Assembly: GCF_900537085.1 (NCBI RefSeq)
Contig: NZ_UNRE01000002.1
Coordinates: 372,289 to 436,288 of the forward strand
Direction: 5' to 3'
Origin: Agarivorans sp. Alg241-V36
Lineage (GTDB): Bacteria; Pseudomonadota; Gammaproteobacteria; Enterobacterales; Celerinatantimonadaceae
DNA length: 64,000 nucleotides
The notes under the pieces are model-generated. The model saw nothing but the letters and a program-made list of their open reading frames with translations, made no database searches and had not been told where the DNA came from. The translations under genes and the position numbers were made by a program. Below, piece by piece: positions 25,037 through 34,733 of the stretch (its first letter is position 1; the number at the start of each line of letters is the position of its first letter).

Positions 25037-26611
25037 ATGAAACATATCTATCTAAAAAGCTTGCTAGCAACTTCTGTTTTTCTTGCCGTTGGTTGTACAT
25101 CAACTTCTGGCTCTGATTCTGTTGAAAAGTTTACCAACAACAAAGAAACCGGTGAAGCTCTATTAACGCCAGTAGCAGTTACAGCAAGTAGCCACGATGG
25201 TAACGGCCCTGACCGTTTAATCGATCAAGACATTACAACGCGTTGGTCAGCAGCCGGTGACGGCGAGTGGGCGACGCTGGACTACGGTTCAGTTCAAGAG
25301 TTTGATGCTGTTCAAGCTGCTTTTAGTAAAGGTAACCAGCGTCAGTCTAAGTTTGATATCCAAATGAGTGTTGACGGTGAAAATTGGACAACAGTACTAG
25401 AGGGCCAAGAGAGCTCTGGTAAAGCCCTAGGTTTAGAACGTTTCCAGTTTGAGCCTGCAGTAAATGCCCGCTACGTAAGATACGTTGGCCACGGCAATAC
25501 CAAAAATGGTTGGAACAGTGTTACTGAATTAGCTGCAGTAAACTGTGGCATTAACGCTTGTCCATCAAGCCACATCATTACCAGTGCAGTTGTTGCTGCT
25601 GAAGCGTCAATGATTGCAGAAATGAAAGCGGCCGAGAAAGCACGTAAAGCAGCGCGTAAAGACCTTCGCTCAGGTGATTTTGGTGCGCCAGCAGTATACC
25701 CTTGTGAAACCACGGTAAGCTGTTCGCGTTCTGAGCTTCCTCCAACGCCACCTCTACCAGAAACGCCGTTAGCGGGTAACGCGCCAAGTGAGAACTTTGA
25801 CTTGTCTTACTGGTACTTATCTCAACCTTTCGACCACGACAAAAATGAACGTCCAGATGACGTAAATGAGTGGAACTTGGCAAATGGTTATTCACACCCT
25901 GAAATCTTCTATACAGCAGATGATGGTGGTTTAGTATTTAAGTCTTACGTGAAAGGTGTTCGTACTTCTAAAAACACAAAATATGCGCGTACCGAGCTTC
26001 GTGAAATGCTACGCCGCGGTAACATGTCACACAAAACCAAAGGTGTGAACAAAAACAACTGGGTATTCTCAAGTGCTCCTGAGTCAGATCTAAAAGCTGC
26101 CGGCGGTATTGATGGCGTGCTAAACGCTACCCTTAAGATTGATCACGCCACTACTACTGGTGCCGCTAACGAAGTAGGTCGCTTTATCATTGGCCAGATT
26201 CACGACCAAAACGATGAGCCAATTCGTTTGTACTACCGTAAGCTACCAAACCAAGCAACGGGTGCGGTTTACTTTGCCCACGAAAGCCAAGACGCTACAA
26301 AAGAGGATTTCTATCCGCTAGTAGGTGATTTAACTGCTGAAGTTGGCGAAGACGGTATCGCGCTAGGTGAGGTATTTAGCTACCGCATCGAAGTAGTTGG
26401 TAACACCATGACCGTTAGCGTTATGCGAGAAGGCAAAGAAGACGCAGTTCAAGTAGTAGACATGAGCGACAGCGGCTACGATGTTGGCGGTAAGTACATG
26501 TACTTTAAAGCGGGTGTATACAACCAAAATATCTCTGGCGACTTAGATGACTACTCTCAAGCAACCTTCTACAAGCTTGAAGCATCTCATGATTCTTACA
26601 CTGAGAAATAA
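25037..26611 (+). CDS. Alginate lyase, CBM32-PL7, lipoprotein
   Basis: 524 residues. A lipoprotein signal ends in LAVGC (Cys20). Residues ~45-170 form an F5/8 type C (CBM32-like) carbohydrate-binding domain. A charged, Ala/Lys-rich helical linker and a Pro-rich stretch (~185-250) lead to the PL7 catalytic domain (~253-520). The three PL7 signatures are present: RTELR (318-322), QIH (387-389) and YFKAGVYNQ (489-497). They supply the Arg, Gln, His and Tyr residues of beta-elimination. It should depolymerise alginate at the outer membrane surface. No other alginate genes lie near, so uptake genes must be elsewhere. Confidence 0.95.
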   Translation: MKHIYLKSLLATSVFLAVGCTSTSGSDSVEKFTNNKETGEALLTPVAVTASSHDGNGPDRLIDQDITTRWSAAGDGEWATLDYGSVQEFDAVQAAFSKGNQRQSKFDIQMSVDGENWTTVLEGQESSGKALGLERFQFEPAVNARYVRYVGHGNTKNGWNSVTELAAVNCGINACPSSHIITSAVVAAEASMIAEMKAAEKARKAARKDLRSGDFGAPAVYPCETTVSCSRSELPPTPPLPETPLAGNAPSENFDLSYWYLSQPFDHDKNERPDDVNEWNLANGYSHPEIFYTADDGGLVFKSYVKGVRTSKNTKYARTELREMLRRGNMSHKTKGVNKNNWVFSSAPESDLKAAGGIDGVLNATLKIDHATTTGAANEVGRFIIGQIHDQNDEPIRLYYRKLPNQATGAVYFAHESQDATKEDFYPLVGDLTAEVGEDGIALGEVFSYRIEVVGNTMTVSVMREGKEDAVQVVDMSDSGYDVGGKYMYFKAGVYNQNISGDLDDYSQATFYKLEASHDSYTEK

Positions 26612-26639
26612 GCCTTAGCTATCAATTTGTTTATACTAA

Positions 26640-26669
26640 ATACCCCGCTTTAGAGCGGGGTATTTTTTT
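26640..26669 (+). terminator. Terminator after the alginate lyase gene
   Basis: ATACCCCGCT (26640-26649) and AGCGGGGTAT (26654-26663) with a TTAG loop and a T7 run. Confidence 0.92.
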
Positions 26670-26690
26670 ATCTGCCGTAAGCTTTGCGGC

Positions 26691-27182
26691 TTATTTGTTT
26701 TGATAATCTAGACCAAGATAATCGAATACAAAACCCATCAACCACAATGGACCTATTAACAGGTACTGAATATCTTCAAAGAAGGAAGGTTTAGCTCCTT
26801 CTATTTTGTGGCCGATAAATTGGCCAACCCAAGCTACCACAAAGATAAATACGCTTACTTTCCAAAGAGCCAGCGGGCTAAACTGAGTAATCAAATCACA
26901 GACTAAAAAGCAACTTAAGGTAAACAGAGCCATGGCTAAGGTGAGCGGTTTAGACAAGCGGAAGTAAAAGCCATGAACCGGTATGGCTAGCAAGCTGGCA
27001 AGATTGAGCCAACATAGCGCATTGCTGTTGCCTGTATTAGTTCCCGGTAAGGGTACTGACCACAGCAAGCCAACAATACTGAAATAGATGGCAGGCACCA
27101 TAAACCAGTGGATGGCTTTGTTAGTAGGGTGTTGATGGCTACGTGCATATTCCTTAAACCACTGTTGAACTGGCTTGGACAC
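26691..27182 (-). CDS. Mpo1-like (DUF962) membrane protein
   Basis: 163 residues with four or five membrane segments. The DUF962/Mpo1 marks are HPTNKAIHWFMVP near the start (conserved His and Asn) and VGQFIGHKIEGAKPSFFEDIQYLLIGP near residues 115-140. Yeast Mpo1 is an Fe-dependent dioxygenase acting on 2-hydroxy fatty acids. Bacterial homologues keep the His residues but have no proven substrate. It is the last of a leftward series of small genes. Confidence 0.85.
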   Translation of the reverse strand: MSKPVQQWFKEYARSHQHPTNKAIHWFMVPAIYFSIVGLLWSVPLPGTNTGNSNALCWLNLASLLAIPVHGFYFRLSKPLTLAMALFTLSCFLVCDLITQFSPLALWKVSVFIFVVAWVGQFIGHKIEGAKPSFFEDIQYLLIGPLWLMGFVFDYLGLDYQNK

Positions 27183-27283
27183 AATAAGCTTCCTGCTTAC
27201 TTGTTAAAAAAATGTTACTTTAGCAGTTAGAGCTCTGACCAGTAGGCTTAGGCTTTAAGTTTGAGAGCTGGATCTCGCGACCT

Positions 27284-27538
27284 TTAGTTTTCGTCAATAA
27301 ATTTGAGTTGTTTGATAAAGCGCTCGATGGCCTTATCGTCGTGGCTGGAAAACTGATATTTGTTGTGAAAGAAAACGCTAAGCTCTAGCTGGGCATTGCT
27401 TACAACAATGGTGTAGCCGTCCCAGTCGGAGCTGGCACTTAGGCCTTCATACAAGTAGTTATCTTGCTGCTTGGTGCCTAAGCGGCAGATCTTTTCGTAA
27501 ACCCGCAGTACTAAATTAACGTCAATCAGTCTTTGCAT
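27284..27538 (-). CDS. DUF3081-like small protein
   Basis: 84 residues. The sequence VLRVYEKICRLGTKQQDNYLYEGLSASSDWDGYTIVVSN, followed by LSVFFHNKY, fits the DUF3081 family known from Vibrio and Alteromonadales. No function is known and there are no catalytic motifs. It lies 20 bases downstream of the DCC-family gene and may be co-transcribed. Confidence 0.65.
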   Translation of the reverse strand: MQRLIDVNLVLRVYEKICRLGTKQQDNYLYEGLSASSDWDGYTIVVSNAQLELSVFFHNKYQFSSHDDKAIERFIKQLKFIDEN

Positions 27539-27558
27539 GCTAGTTTAGTCCTAGTTGT

Positions 27559-27960
27559 TTAATCAAACTGCTTACCTACGCCACAGCTTTGCTCGTCACA
27601 ACGTTCTTTGCCAGTTAACAGGCGTGAAATTTTGAAGCGATTTTTAGCAAAGATTAAATAGGCTTTATCCGATGCTTTACGCAGCAATGGAGTGCGCAAT
27701 AGCTGTATCCACGGTTTTTGATTGACTAAGCCCCAAGCCTGAGCGGTGACATCCAAGCCTAGCAGCAAGGTGCCCTCGTTGGTTTCTGCGTGCAGCATGT
27801 CGCTGGCTTCGCTACGGTCAATGTGTGGGTACTTGCTAGTGAAGTCTGCTTGATTGATATCTTGCAGCTCGATGAGCTGGCGATGATCAAAAAACTTAAG
27901 TTGACGCATTTCTTCAGCGCAAAGCGGACATTGTGCATCGTAGAATATTCGTAATTGCAT
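27559..27960 (-). CDS. DCC-family thiol-disulfide oxidoreductase (DUF393)
   Basis: 133 residues. It starts with the family motif FYDAQCPLCAEEM (CxxC at residues ~11-14), followed by HRQLIELQDI and the EGTLLLGLDVTAQAW segment. This is the thioredoxin-like DCC family, small proteins presumed to do thiol redox chemistry. It forms an apparent operon with the DUF3429 gene 12 bases upstream and the DUF3081-like gene downstream. Confidence 0.8.
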   Translation of the reverse strand: MQLRIFYDAQCPLCAEEMRQLKFFDHRQLIELQDINQADFTSKYPHIDRSEASDMLHAETNEGTLLLGLDVTAQAWGLVNQKPWIQLLRTPLLRKASDKAYLIFAKNRFKISRLLTGKERCDEQSCGVGKQFD

Positions 27961-27972
27961 AATTAATTCCTA

Positions 27973-28404
27973 TTACTGATAGCCCAGAATCACTAGGTGG
28001 CTTAGTACTACTACTGTGGTTAATTTTAAGCGCATGGCCTGGTAGCTTTTGCCTAAGCGGCTGGGATTGCTACTGTGCCATTCGCGGTAGTAAAGGTAGA
28101 TAAAGGCACAGGCGAGTATCACTAATGCGCTGCTGCGGGAATTAAGCAATAAACAAGCAACACCAAGTAATGTGAGGCCGTTACTTAGGTACAACTGCGC
28201 TGGGCTAGAGGCTTCGCTGTTTAAGGTTTGTGCCCATAAGCTGCCCGACAAAAAACACAAAATTGCCACGCTGTAGTATAAAAATACTTGAGTAGCAGGC
28301 AAGCCCAGTAGCGGAAGTTTCACTGCAACCGCCAGCGCTAGTGCGATAAAAGCGCTTAAGCCGGCATAACCCAGTAGCTTGTAGCTTCGCTGTAATTTAT
28401 CCAA
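27973..28404 (-). CDS. DUF3429 membrane protein
   Basis: 143 residues with about five membrane helices. LLGYAGLSAFIALA at the start and YYSVAILCFLSGSLW near residue 45 are the usual DUF3429 features. Function unknown. It is the first gene of a short leftward operon with the DCC-family protein. DUF3429 and DCC genes are often neighbours in gammaproteobacteria as far as I recall. Confidence 0.75.
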   Translation of the reverse strand: MDKLQRSYKLLGYAGLSAFIALALAVAVKLPLLGLPATQVFLYYSVAILCFLSGSLWAQTLNSEASSPAQLYLSNGLTLLGVACLLLNSRSSALVILACAFIYLYYREWHSSNPSRLGKSYQAMRLKLTTVVVLSHLVILGYQ

Positions 28405-28465
28405 TCTGTCACCTCAATAATTGCTTGCTATTAAAACGCATCAAGGTGGCAAATAGATCGCTTAG

Positions 28466-28780
28466 CTAATTGTTACTGGCAGACTTATCTAGCGGCAATA
28501 CATTGCAGAATAGGTCTTTTTCGTACTGTTTTTCTAAATGCTCTCGCCAGTTTCGTTGGCTTATTGGAACTAAATAAAAGGTTTCGCGGTTGGTGTCGGT
28601 CACAAAGGCCATGCCGTGGGGCATTAGTTCGTAATGAATATCGTGTACAAAGCTTAGAGAGAAGCTTTGCCTGCCAGTTAAATGATTGATGTCTTCACGT
28701 GATAAACACACGCCTTTTTTGTCTTCACCAAAACGGTCTTGTAACCATGATGAAAACTGTTTAGCGCTAATCATTGTCAT
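28466..28780 (-). CDS. Unknown small cytoplasmic protein
   Basis: 104 residues from the ATG at 28780, chosen because AAGGGGG lies about 9 bases upstream. The longer frame from 28864 would add a segment without a ribosome site. No membrane segment or signal peptide. The sequence SREDINHLTGRQSFSLSFVHDIHYELMPHGMAFVTD suggests a small alpha/beta protein. No family recognised. Confidence 0.55.
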   Translation of the reverse strand: MTMISAKQFSSWLQDRFGEDKKGVCLSREDINHLTGRQSFSLSFVHDIHYELMPHGMAFVTDTNRETFYLVPISQRNWREHLEKQYEKDLFCNVLPLDKSASNN

Positions 28781-28925
28781 AGTGAGCGCCCCCTTAGGGT
28801 GGGTGAATTTTGTACAGTTGAACAGTAAAGTTATAGCAGAATGAGCAGTGAAAGGAATTGACAACTTACGCAGAAATGGTTGATTTTGCTGTAAATAGCC
28901 TTAGGAAACAAACGCTTAAATTTTT

Positions 28926-28957
28926 TTGAGGGCAAGGCTTAATAACCTTGCCCTCAA
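28926..28957. terminator. Hairpin downstream of gltS
   Basis: TTGAGGGCAAGG (28926-28937) and CCTTGCCCTCAA (28946-28957) form a 12-bp stem just after the gltS stop. On the gltS strand the tail is A-rich, not T-rich, so it may act only as a 3' stabilising hairpin or terminate rho-dependently. Confidence 0.55.
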
Positions 28958-28962
28958 TGACG

Positions 28963-30192
28963 CTAGAAATTAGCCAGGAAGAATGGAATTAGCAGTGCGT
29001 TCACTAAGTCGATAAAGAATGCACATACTAACGGCACAATGATGAAGGCTAGGTGAGAATTACCATAGCGCTGCGAAACCGCTGACATGTTGGCCATCGC
29101 CGTCGGTGTTGAGCCTAAAGAAATACCACCAAAGCCTGAACAAATTACCGCTGCATCATAGGATTTACCCATAGCTGGGAATACCACAAAAATGTTCACC
29201 AATATGGCAATCATAAACTGTGCTGCAAGAATCGCTAAAATAGGGCCGGCTAAATCAATTAAGGTCCACAGCTGCATGCTCATCAGTGACATTGCCAAGA
29301 AGGTACCTAAAGATACGTCGGCGATTAAGGCAATGGCCGGTTTGCGTGATGGCCACTGTGTACCGGTTAAGCGCGGTAGCGAATTTGGCACTAAGTTGGT
29401 CATTACAATACCGGCAAACAAACAGGTCACAAATAGCGGCAGTTGCAGGCCAGCCTGTGAAATAGCTTCGTTTAGCAAGAAGCCAAGAATCACACAGACA
29501 TGAATGGCTAAAATGGCGTCTAAGAAGTCAAAACCGGTAATGCTGTTGTCTTTATTTTTTTCGGCTACCCCAACATCTAAAGGCTCTTCTTTTTTAGGCT
29601 TTAAGTTGTGTCGATTAACCAAGAACTGGGCAATTGGGCCACCCATTAAGCTGGCTAGAATTAGACCAAAGGTCGCACTGGCAATACCAATCTCCATGGC
29701 ATTACTAATGCCAAAGTCTTCAGCAATTCTAGGTGCCCAAGCAATAGCAGTACCATGGCCGCCAATTAGCGACACACTGCCGCCCAGCATACCTACGGCA
29801 GATTCCAAACCGAATATTTTGGCAACAGTGATACCGGTTAAGTTTTGCAGGATCATGTAACCAATAGTGATGCCTAACAAAATCACTAGCGGCATTCCGC
29901 CTTTTAGCAAGTCTTTAAGGCTGGAGTTAATACCGATGGTGGTGAAGAAATACACCAGCAAGATATCTCGAGCAACTAGGGTAAATTCAATTTCAACTGA
30001 GGTAAGCGCGTAAATCAAACCAATCATTACCGAGAATAAAATCCCTCCGGTAACCGGTTCTGGAATACTAAACTCACGAAGAAAACCTACCGCTGCATTT
30101 ATTCGTCTACCGATAAATAGCACCAAAATACCAATGGTGGCGGTGAAGAAGGAGTCAAATAGTAGAACTCCATTGTCAAACTCAATACCCAT
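28963..30192 (-). CDS. gltS: Sodium/glutamate symporter GltS
   Basis: 409 residues, typical length for GltS, with two inverted halves of about five helices each around a central charged loop (~205-225: KKEEPLDVGVAEKNKDN). The reentrant-loop signatures are GGHGTAIAW in the first half and GFGGISLGSTPTAMANM in the second. It takes up glutamate with sodium, which suits a marine cell. A perfect TetR-type palindrome lies 29 bases upstream of its start, suggesting repression. Confidence 0.93.
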   Translation of the reverse strand: MGIEFDNGVLLFDSFFTATIGILVLFIGRRINAAVGFLREFSIPEPVTGGILFSVMIGLIYALTSVEIEFTLVARDILLVYFFTTIGINSSLKDLLKGGMPLVILLGITIGYMILQNLTGITVAKIFGLESAVGMLGGSVSLIGGHGTAIAWAPRIAEDFGISNAMEIGIASATFGLILASLMGGPIAQFLVNRHNLKPKKEEPLDVGVAEKNKDNSITGFDFLDAILAIHVCVILGFLLNEAISQAGLQLPLFVTCLFAGIVMTNLVPNSLPRLTGTQWPSRKPAIALIADVSLGTFLAMSLMSMQLWTLIDLAGPILAILAAQFMIAILVNIFVVFPAMGKSYDAAVICSGFGGISLGSTPTAMANMSAVSQRYGNSHLAFIIVPLVCAFFIDLVNALLIPFFLANF

Positions 30193-30588
30193 AAAACTTC
30201 CTATAACAATAATTATTTATACATACCGATGGTATGTCGAGCAGGATCCATCCTACTTAGGTGTATAAGTGGCGGAATAGTTGCAAATTTCGGCAAATAT
30301 TTCGACATTTAGTGTAGAGAGAGATTGCTATTGAGTAAACGTAATTTAGTCATTACTTCGCTCGGAGCCTTGCTCTGAGGCTGTTAGTTGTCTGTAGAGT
30401 AATTGAGGAATGTTCGATTAAAAATTTTATTTTGCTTGACTATTTTTTGCTATTATTCGTTTTTTATTGTCTTTTGTAGTTCATGATGCTGTTAGCTTCG
30501 CATTTATGCCCTTTGTCATGAACTAAAGATAGACCGGCAACCTTAGCTTGCGCTAGAGTCTGCTCTCAGTTTGAAAAGGTAAAGAGTA
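30193..30588. other. Divergent intergenic region between gltS and the RND operon
   Basis: About 395 AT-rich bases. Apart from the palindrome at 30221-30237, no coding ORF is seen. A T/A-rich stretch at 30420-30465 (GCTTGACT..., CTATTATTCG) could hold the RND promoter, but the spacing is not convincing. Confidence 0.35.
30221..30237. promoter_or_regulatory. TetR-type operator palindrome ACATACC-GAT-GGTATGT
   Basis: A perfect 7-3-7 inverted repeat upstream of gltS. The ATACCnnnGGTAT wording is usual for TetR-family operators; no TetR gene occurs in the window. Confidence 0.5.
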
Positions 30589-31620
30589 ATGCGACGCATC
30601 ATTTTAGCTGTGGTGGCGCTTCTTACTGTTGTTACATGGATGTTTTACAGTGACGACGTGGCTGAAACAGAGCTTAGTCCAAGCAAACCGGTTACCGTAG
30701 AAGTGGTAACCGTTGAAAAGGGCAAACTACGTGAACAGGTTCATTTATTAGGCAATGTTTTTTCTGCCCACTCGGTAAATGTGAAAGCTGAGGTCGATGG
30801 CCGAATAGACACCATTGCTGTTCGCTCCAGCCAAGCCGTTCGCCAAGGTCAATTACTGGTGCAACTCGATGATCGCCATCAACGTGCAGTATTACAGCGT
30901 GAGCAGGCTCGTCTCGACGATATTCTTCGCCAACATCAAAACCTATTACAGCTACTGCCCAAAGGCGCTACCACTCAAGCCGAGGTAGACCGTTACGAAT
31001 CGCAAGTGGCCATGCAGCAAGCTGAATTAGCTCTAGCAGAAGCCGCCTTGCAAGACCGCGCTATTCGCGCGCCATTTAGCGGCAAGTTGGGTCTAGTGGA
31101 TTTAAGCCCCGGCCAACTGGTTAACTCCGATACCGTGCTCACTACCTTGGATGATGCCGATACCTTACGCCTAAACGTGCCGGTCGCAGCCCGTCATTTA
31201 GGCCGCATTGAAGTGGGCCAACAAGCCTATTTGCATCAAGCTGGCTTAAGCTCGCGGGTATTTGATGCATCGGTAAGTAGCATCGACAGCCGAGTGCGTG
31301 GCGAAAGCCTTAATGTGTATATCCAGTTATCTATCGATAATCAACAAGCTGGGCTAGCACCGGGCACCTTGGTAAGCGGTGAGCTGGATTTAAATGCCAA
31401 CCCGCGGGTATTGATTCCGCTGCAAGCTATTGCCTATAACGGCGATCGCCGCTTTGCTTATCGGGTAAATCAACAAGTGGCTGAAAAAGTAGAGTTAGAA
31501 TTAGGCCAGCGTGGTGACAACTTAGTTGAAGTGTTAAGTGGCTTAAATGCCGGCGACCAAGTGGTTAACAAAGGCTTGGTGAAGTTACACGACGGTATTG
31601 AGATTGAAGTACTTAACTAA
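30589..31620 (+). CDS. RND efflux membrane-fusion (periplasmic adaptor) protein
   Basis: 343 residues with an N-terminal membrane anchor (~1-20). The barrel-sandwich is split around a helical hairpin: NVKAEVDGRIDTIAVRSSQAVRQGQLLVQLDD (~62-93) and LQDRAIRAPFSGKLGLVDLSPGQLV (~155-180). A beta-barrel and a membrane-proximal domain with GLNAGDQVVNKGLV follow. It links the inner-membrane pump to an outer-membrane channel. Stop and next start overlap (TAATG), so it is coupled to the pump gene. No tolC-like gene is in the operon. Confidence 0.92.
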   Translation: MRRIILAVVALLTVVTWMFYSDDVAETELSPSKPVTVEVVTVEKGKLREQVHLLGNVFSAHSVNVKAEVDGRIDTIAVRSSQAVRQGQLLVQLDDRHQRAVLQREQARLDDILRQHQNLLQLLPKGATTQAEVDRYESQVAMQQAELALAEAALQDRAIRAPFSGKLGLVDLSPGQLVNSDTVLTTLDDADTLRLNVPVAARHLGRIEVGQQAYLHQAGLSSRVFDASVSSIDSRVRGESLNVYIQLSIDNQQAGLAPGTLVSGELDLNANPRVLIPLQAIAYNGDRRFAYRVNQQVAEKVELELGQRGDNLVEVLSGLNAGDQVVNKGLVKLHDGIEIEVLN

Positions 31621-34600
31621 TGAAAATATCTGATCTGTCGATGTATCGCCCGGTAGCGGCGATTGTACTCAGCTTGCTACTGATGTTGTTTGGTGTGGTT
31701 GGGTACAACGAACTCGCAGTGCGCGAAATGCCCGATATAGAAAGCCCGGTGGTCTCTATTGGTACGCCCTATCGTGGCAGCGCATCCTCAATTGTAGAGT
31801 CGCAAATCACCAAACCCATTGAAGACGAACTCAGTGGTATTGATGGCATAGACTACATTTGGTCATCTTCTTGGGATGGCTGGTCGGGCATTACCATTAC
31901 CTTTAAACAAGGCTCCGACATGCTGGCTGCGGTTAGCGACGTGCGCGATGCGGTAAGCCGAGCGCGTAATCGCTTACCCGATGACGTTGATGAGCCGGTG
32001 GTGCGTAAAAACGACAGTGAAGAAGCCCCCTTTATGTGGCTTAACCTCACCGCTACCTTGCAAGATAGATTAGAGCTTAGTGACTTTGCCCAACGGATCT
32101 TAATTGAACGCCTTAGCTTATTGCCGGGGGTAAGTGCTGTTAATACCTCGGGTTTAGTAGAGCGGGTTATGTATGTGGAGCTAGACCCCACTGCCATGGC
32201 TGGGCGCGGCTTAACCACCAATGATGTGATTGATGCGCTAAATCGCGAGAACCTGCAGCTCCCCGCCGGCTATGTACGTAATGACAGCCTAAATATTGTG
32301 GTGCGCATGGAGCGCATGTATCAGCAGGCTGACGATTTCGCCAAGCTGCAAATTGCCAATTTCTCTGGTGACCACGTCACTTTGTCAGACATTGCACACA
32401 TCTATGTTGGCGCCAAAAAAGACACCACCACCTTTAAAAGTAATGGTGTAGACAGTATGGGGCTAGGCATTGTGGCTATGTCTCAGGCTAACCCGCTAGA
32501 AGTAGCCGATATGGTAAAAGCCGAGCTAGTAGAGCTAAAGCGCTTTTTGCCTGCTGGCGCGGAGCTTACTGTTGATTACGACAGCACCGTATTTATTCGC
32601 CAGGCGATTAGCGAGGTGTATTCCACCTTGCTGATTTGTGCGCTGTTGGTGGTGGCGGTGTTATACCTATTTTTAGGCCGCTTAAGTGCCACCATTATTC
32701 CTGCAGTAACCGTTCCTGTATCTTTGATTGCGGCCTTTTCTGTGGCTTATTTATTTGGTTACAGCATTAACCTGGTCACTCTGATGGCGCTGATTTTAGC
32801 CATTGGCTTAGTGGTGGATGATGCCATTGTGGTGGTGGAAAACATTATTCGCCATCGCGCAGCGGGTGAGCCGCCATTAGTCGCTGCATTTAGAGGGGCT
32901 AAAGAGCTAAACTTTGCGGTAATTGCCACCACTGTAGTGTTGGTGATGGTGTTTTTGCCACTGGTATTCATGCAAGGAAAAATAGGTGATTTGTTCACCG
33001 AATTTGCGGTGCTGTTGTCTGCGGCAGTGATCTTTTCATCGCTGGTGGCACTGACTCTTGCGCCAGTGATGGCCGGCAAGTTATTTGAAAAAAATCCTAA
33101 TCAAGCCACCTGGATGAGCCGCTCGGTTGGGCGTGCTATGACAGCCCTGCAGCAGGCTTATGCCAAGTTACTAACTCGTATAATTAACTACAAGTTTTCT
33201 GCTGTTGCAGTTGTAGTCCTGTGTATGGGGCTACTGGTTTGGGCTTATCAACAGCAACAGCCAGCGTTTGCGCCTAAAGAAGACCGCGGCGTAGTAAACG
33301 TATATGTGGGCGGAGTAGAAGCGACCAGTTATCAGCGCATGGTAAAAAGCATGGCTGAGATTGAACAACGCTTGTTACCAATGATGGCGGATGAGGGGCC
33401 GATAGAAACCCTGAACTACTCGGCGCCTGCTTTTGGTAGTTGGGCAGATCACCAAGGCTTTTTTATTGTACGTTTAAAAGATTGGAGTGAGCGCAGCCAA
33501 GATGCCGCCGAAGTGGTAGAAATGATCCGCGAGGCCGCCCACGATGTACCAGACGTGAAAGTTTATCCTTACCAACCTAGCTTTGGTGGCAGCATGGGCG
33601 AGCCGGTGCAGTTTGTATTGCAGGGGGATGATTACACCCAGCTATACCAATATGCTCTAGAGCTAGAACAACAGGCTAAAGACAGCGGCTTAATGCATGG
33701 TGTGCAGCTTGATTACAATCCCACTACGCCAGAAATTTTGTTGCAGGTTAATCGCTTAGCCGCGCGTGAGCTGGGTATTAGTGTCAATGATATCGCCAGT
33801 ACCTTAGAAGTATTGTTAGGTGGCCGCGCGCAAACCCGTTTTGAGGAATTTGGTGAAGAGTACGATGTTTACTTAAAAGCTGACGAGAGCCAGTTCCAAT
33901 CGCCTAGCGACTTAAGCAAGGTGTATTTGCGCAGCGATACCGGTGCTTTAGTGTCTTTAGATACTTTGGTGGAGGCCAGAGATGTCGCCTCGGCACGCGG
34001 CTTATTCCATTACCAGCGTAAAAAGTCGATCAACCTAAAAGCCAACCTGAGCGATAACATCAGCTTGGGCGAAGCGCTAACTTTTTTAAACCAAGCATCT
34101 AGCGAGATTTTGCCAAGTGGTTACACCGTTGATTATGCCGGTGAATCAAAAGAGTTCTACGATAACCAGCGTGAGATCTGGCTGTTATTCGCCTTAGCCT
34201 TGCTGGTGTGTTACTTGGTATTAGCTGCCCAGTTTGAAAGCTTTATTAGCCCTGCCATTGTGATGCTTACGGTGCCCTTAGGTTTACTAGGAGGCTTACT
34301 GGGTTTGTTGATTACCGGAGAGAGTTTTAATATCTACAGTCAATTAGGCTTGTTAATGCTGATAGGCATGGCCACCAAAAACGGCATTTTAATTGTCGAG
34401 TTTGCCAACCAACTACGTGACCAAGGTTTAGCGGTTAAAGAAGCCATAATTAAAGCTTCTACTAATCGCCTACGCCCGATAATTATGACCGCCATGACCA
34501 CCTTGCTGGGAGCTGTTCCAATGTTGTTGGCCACTGGTGCAGGTTCTGAAACACGCTTTGCCATTGGTATTGTTATCTTTAGTGGTATGTTGCTTGCCAC

Positions 34601-34733
34601 CTTTGTCACCTTATTTGTGGTACCGTGTTTGTATCATTTATTAGGGGCATTAAGCGGCTCGCCCGAAGCGCGTGCAGAGCAGCTAAAGCAGCAATTACAA
34701 GCCCCTAGCGTACTGAGTAATAGTGACAACTAA
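31620..34733 (+). CDS. RND multidrug efflux pump, AcrB/HAE1 type
   Basis: 1037 residues: twelve membrane helices and two large periplasmic loops. It begins at MKISDLSMYRPVAA with the typical VREMPDIESPVVSI follow-on. The proton-relay Asp pair is visible in helix 4 (LAIGLVVDDAIVVVENIIRH, ~residues 393-412) with the matching Lys region later (GMATKNGILIVEF). The pump exports hydrophobic compounds with proton antiport. Substrates cannot be read from sequence. Its stop overlaps the ATG of the next gene by one base. Confidence 0.95.
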   Translation: MKISDLSMYRPVAAIVLSLLLMLFGVVGYNELAVREMPDIESPVVSIGTPYRGSASSIVESQITKPIEDELSGIDGIDYIWSSSWDGWSGITITFKQGSDMLAAVSDVRDAVSRARNRLPDDVDEPVVRKNDSEEAPFMWLNLTATLQDRLELSDFAQRILIERLSLLPGVSAVNTSGLVERVMYVELDPTAMAGRGLTTNDVIDALNRENLQLPAGYVRNDSLNIVVRMERMYQQADDFAKLQIANFSGDHVTLSDIAHIYVGAKKDTTTFKSNGVDSMGLGIVAMSQANPLEVADMVKAELVELKRFLPAGAELTVDYDSTVFIRQAISEVYSTLLICALLVVAVLYLFLGRLSATIIPAVTVPVSLIAAFSVAYLFGYSINLVTLMALILAIGLVVDDAIVVVENIIRHRAAGEPPLVAAFRGAKELNFAVIATTVVLVMVFLPLVFMQGKIGDLFTEFAVLLSAAVIFSSLVALTLAPVMAGKLFEKNPNQATWMSRSVGRAMTALQQAYAKLLTRIINYKFSAVAVVVLCMGLLVWAYQQQQPAFAPKEDRGVVNVYVGGVEATSYQRMVKSMAEIEQRLLPMMADEGPIETLNYSAPAFGSWADHQGFFIVRLKDWSERSQDAAEVVEMIREAAHDVPDVKVYPYQPSFGGSMGEPVQFVLQGDDYTQLYQYALELEQQAKDSGLMHGVQLDYNPTTPEILLQVNRLAARELGISVNDIASTLEVLLGGRAQTRFEEFGEEYDVYLKADESQFQSPSDLSKVYLRSDTGALVSLDTLVEARDVASARGLFHYQRKKSINLKANLSDNISLGEALTFLNQASSEILPSGYTVDYAGESKEFYDNQREIWLLFALALLVCYLVLAAQFESFISPAIVMLTVPLGLLGGLLGLLITGESFNIYSQLGLLMLIGMATKNGILIVEFANQLRDQGLAVKEAIIKASTNRLRPIIMTAMTTLLGAVPMLLATGAGSETRFAIGIVIFSGMLLATFVTLFVVPCLYHLLGALSGSPEARAEQLKQQLQAPSVLSNSDN

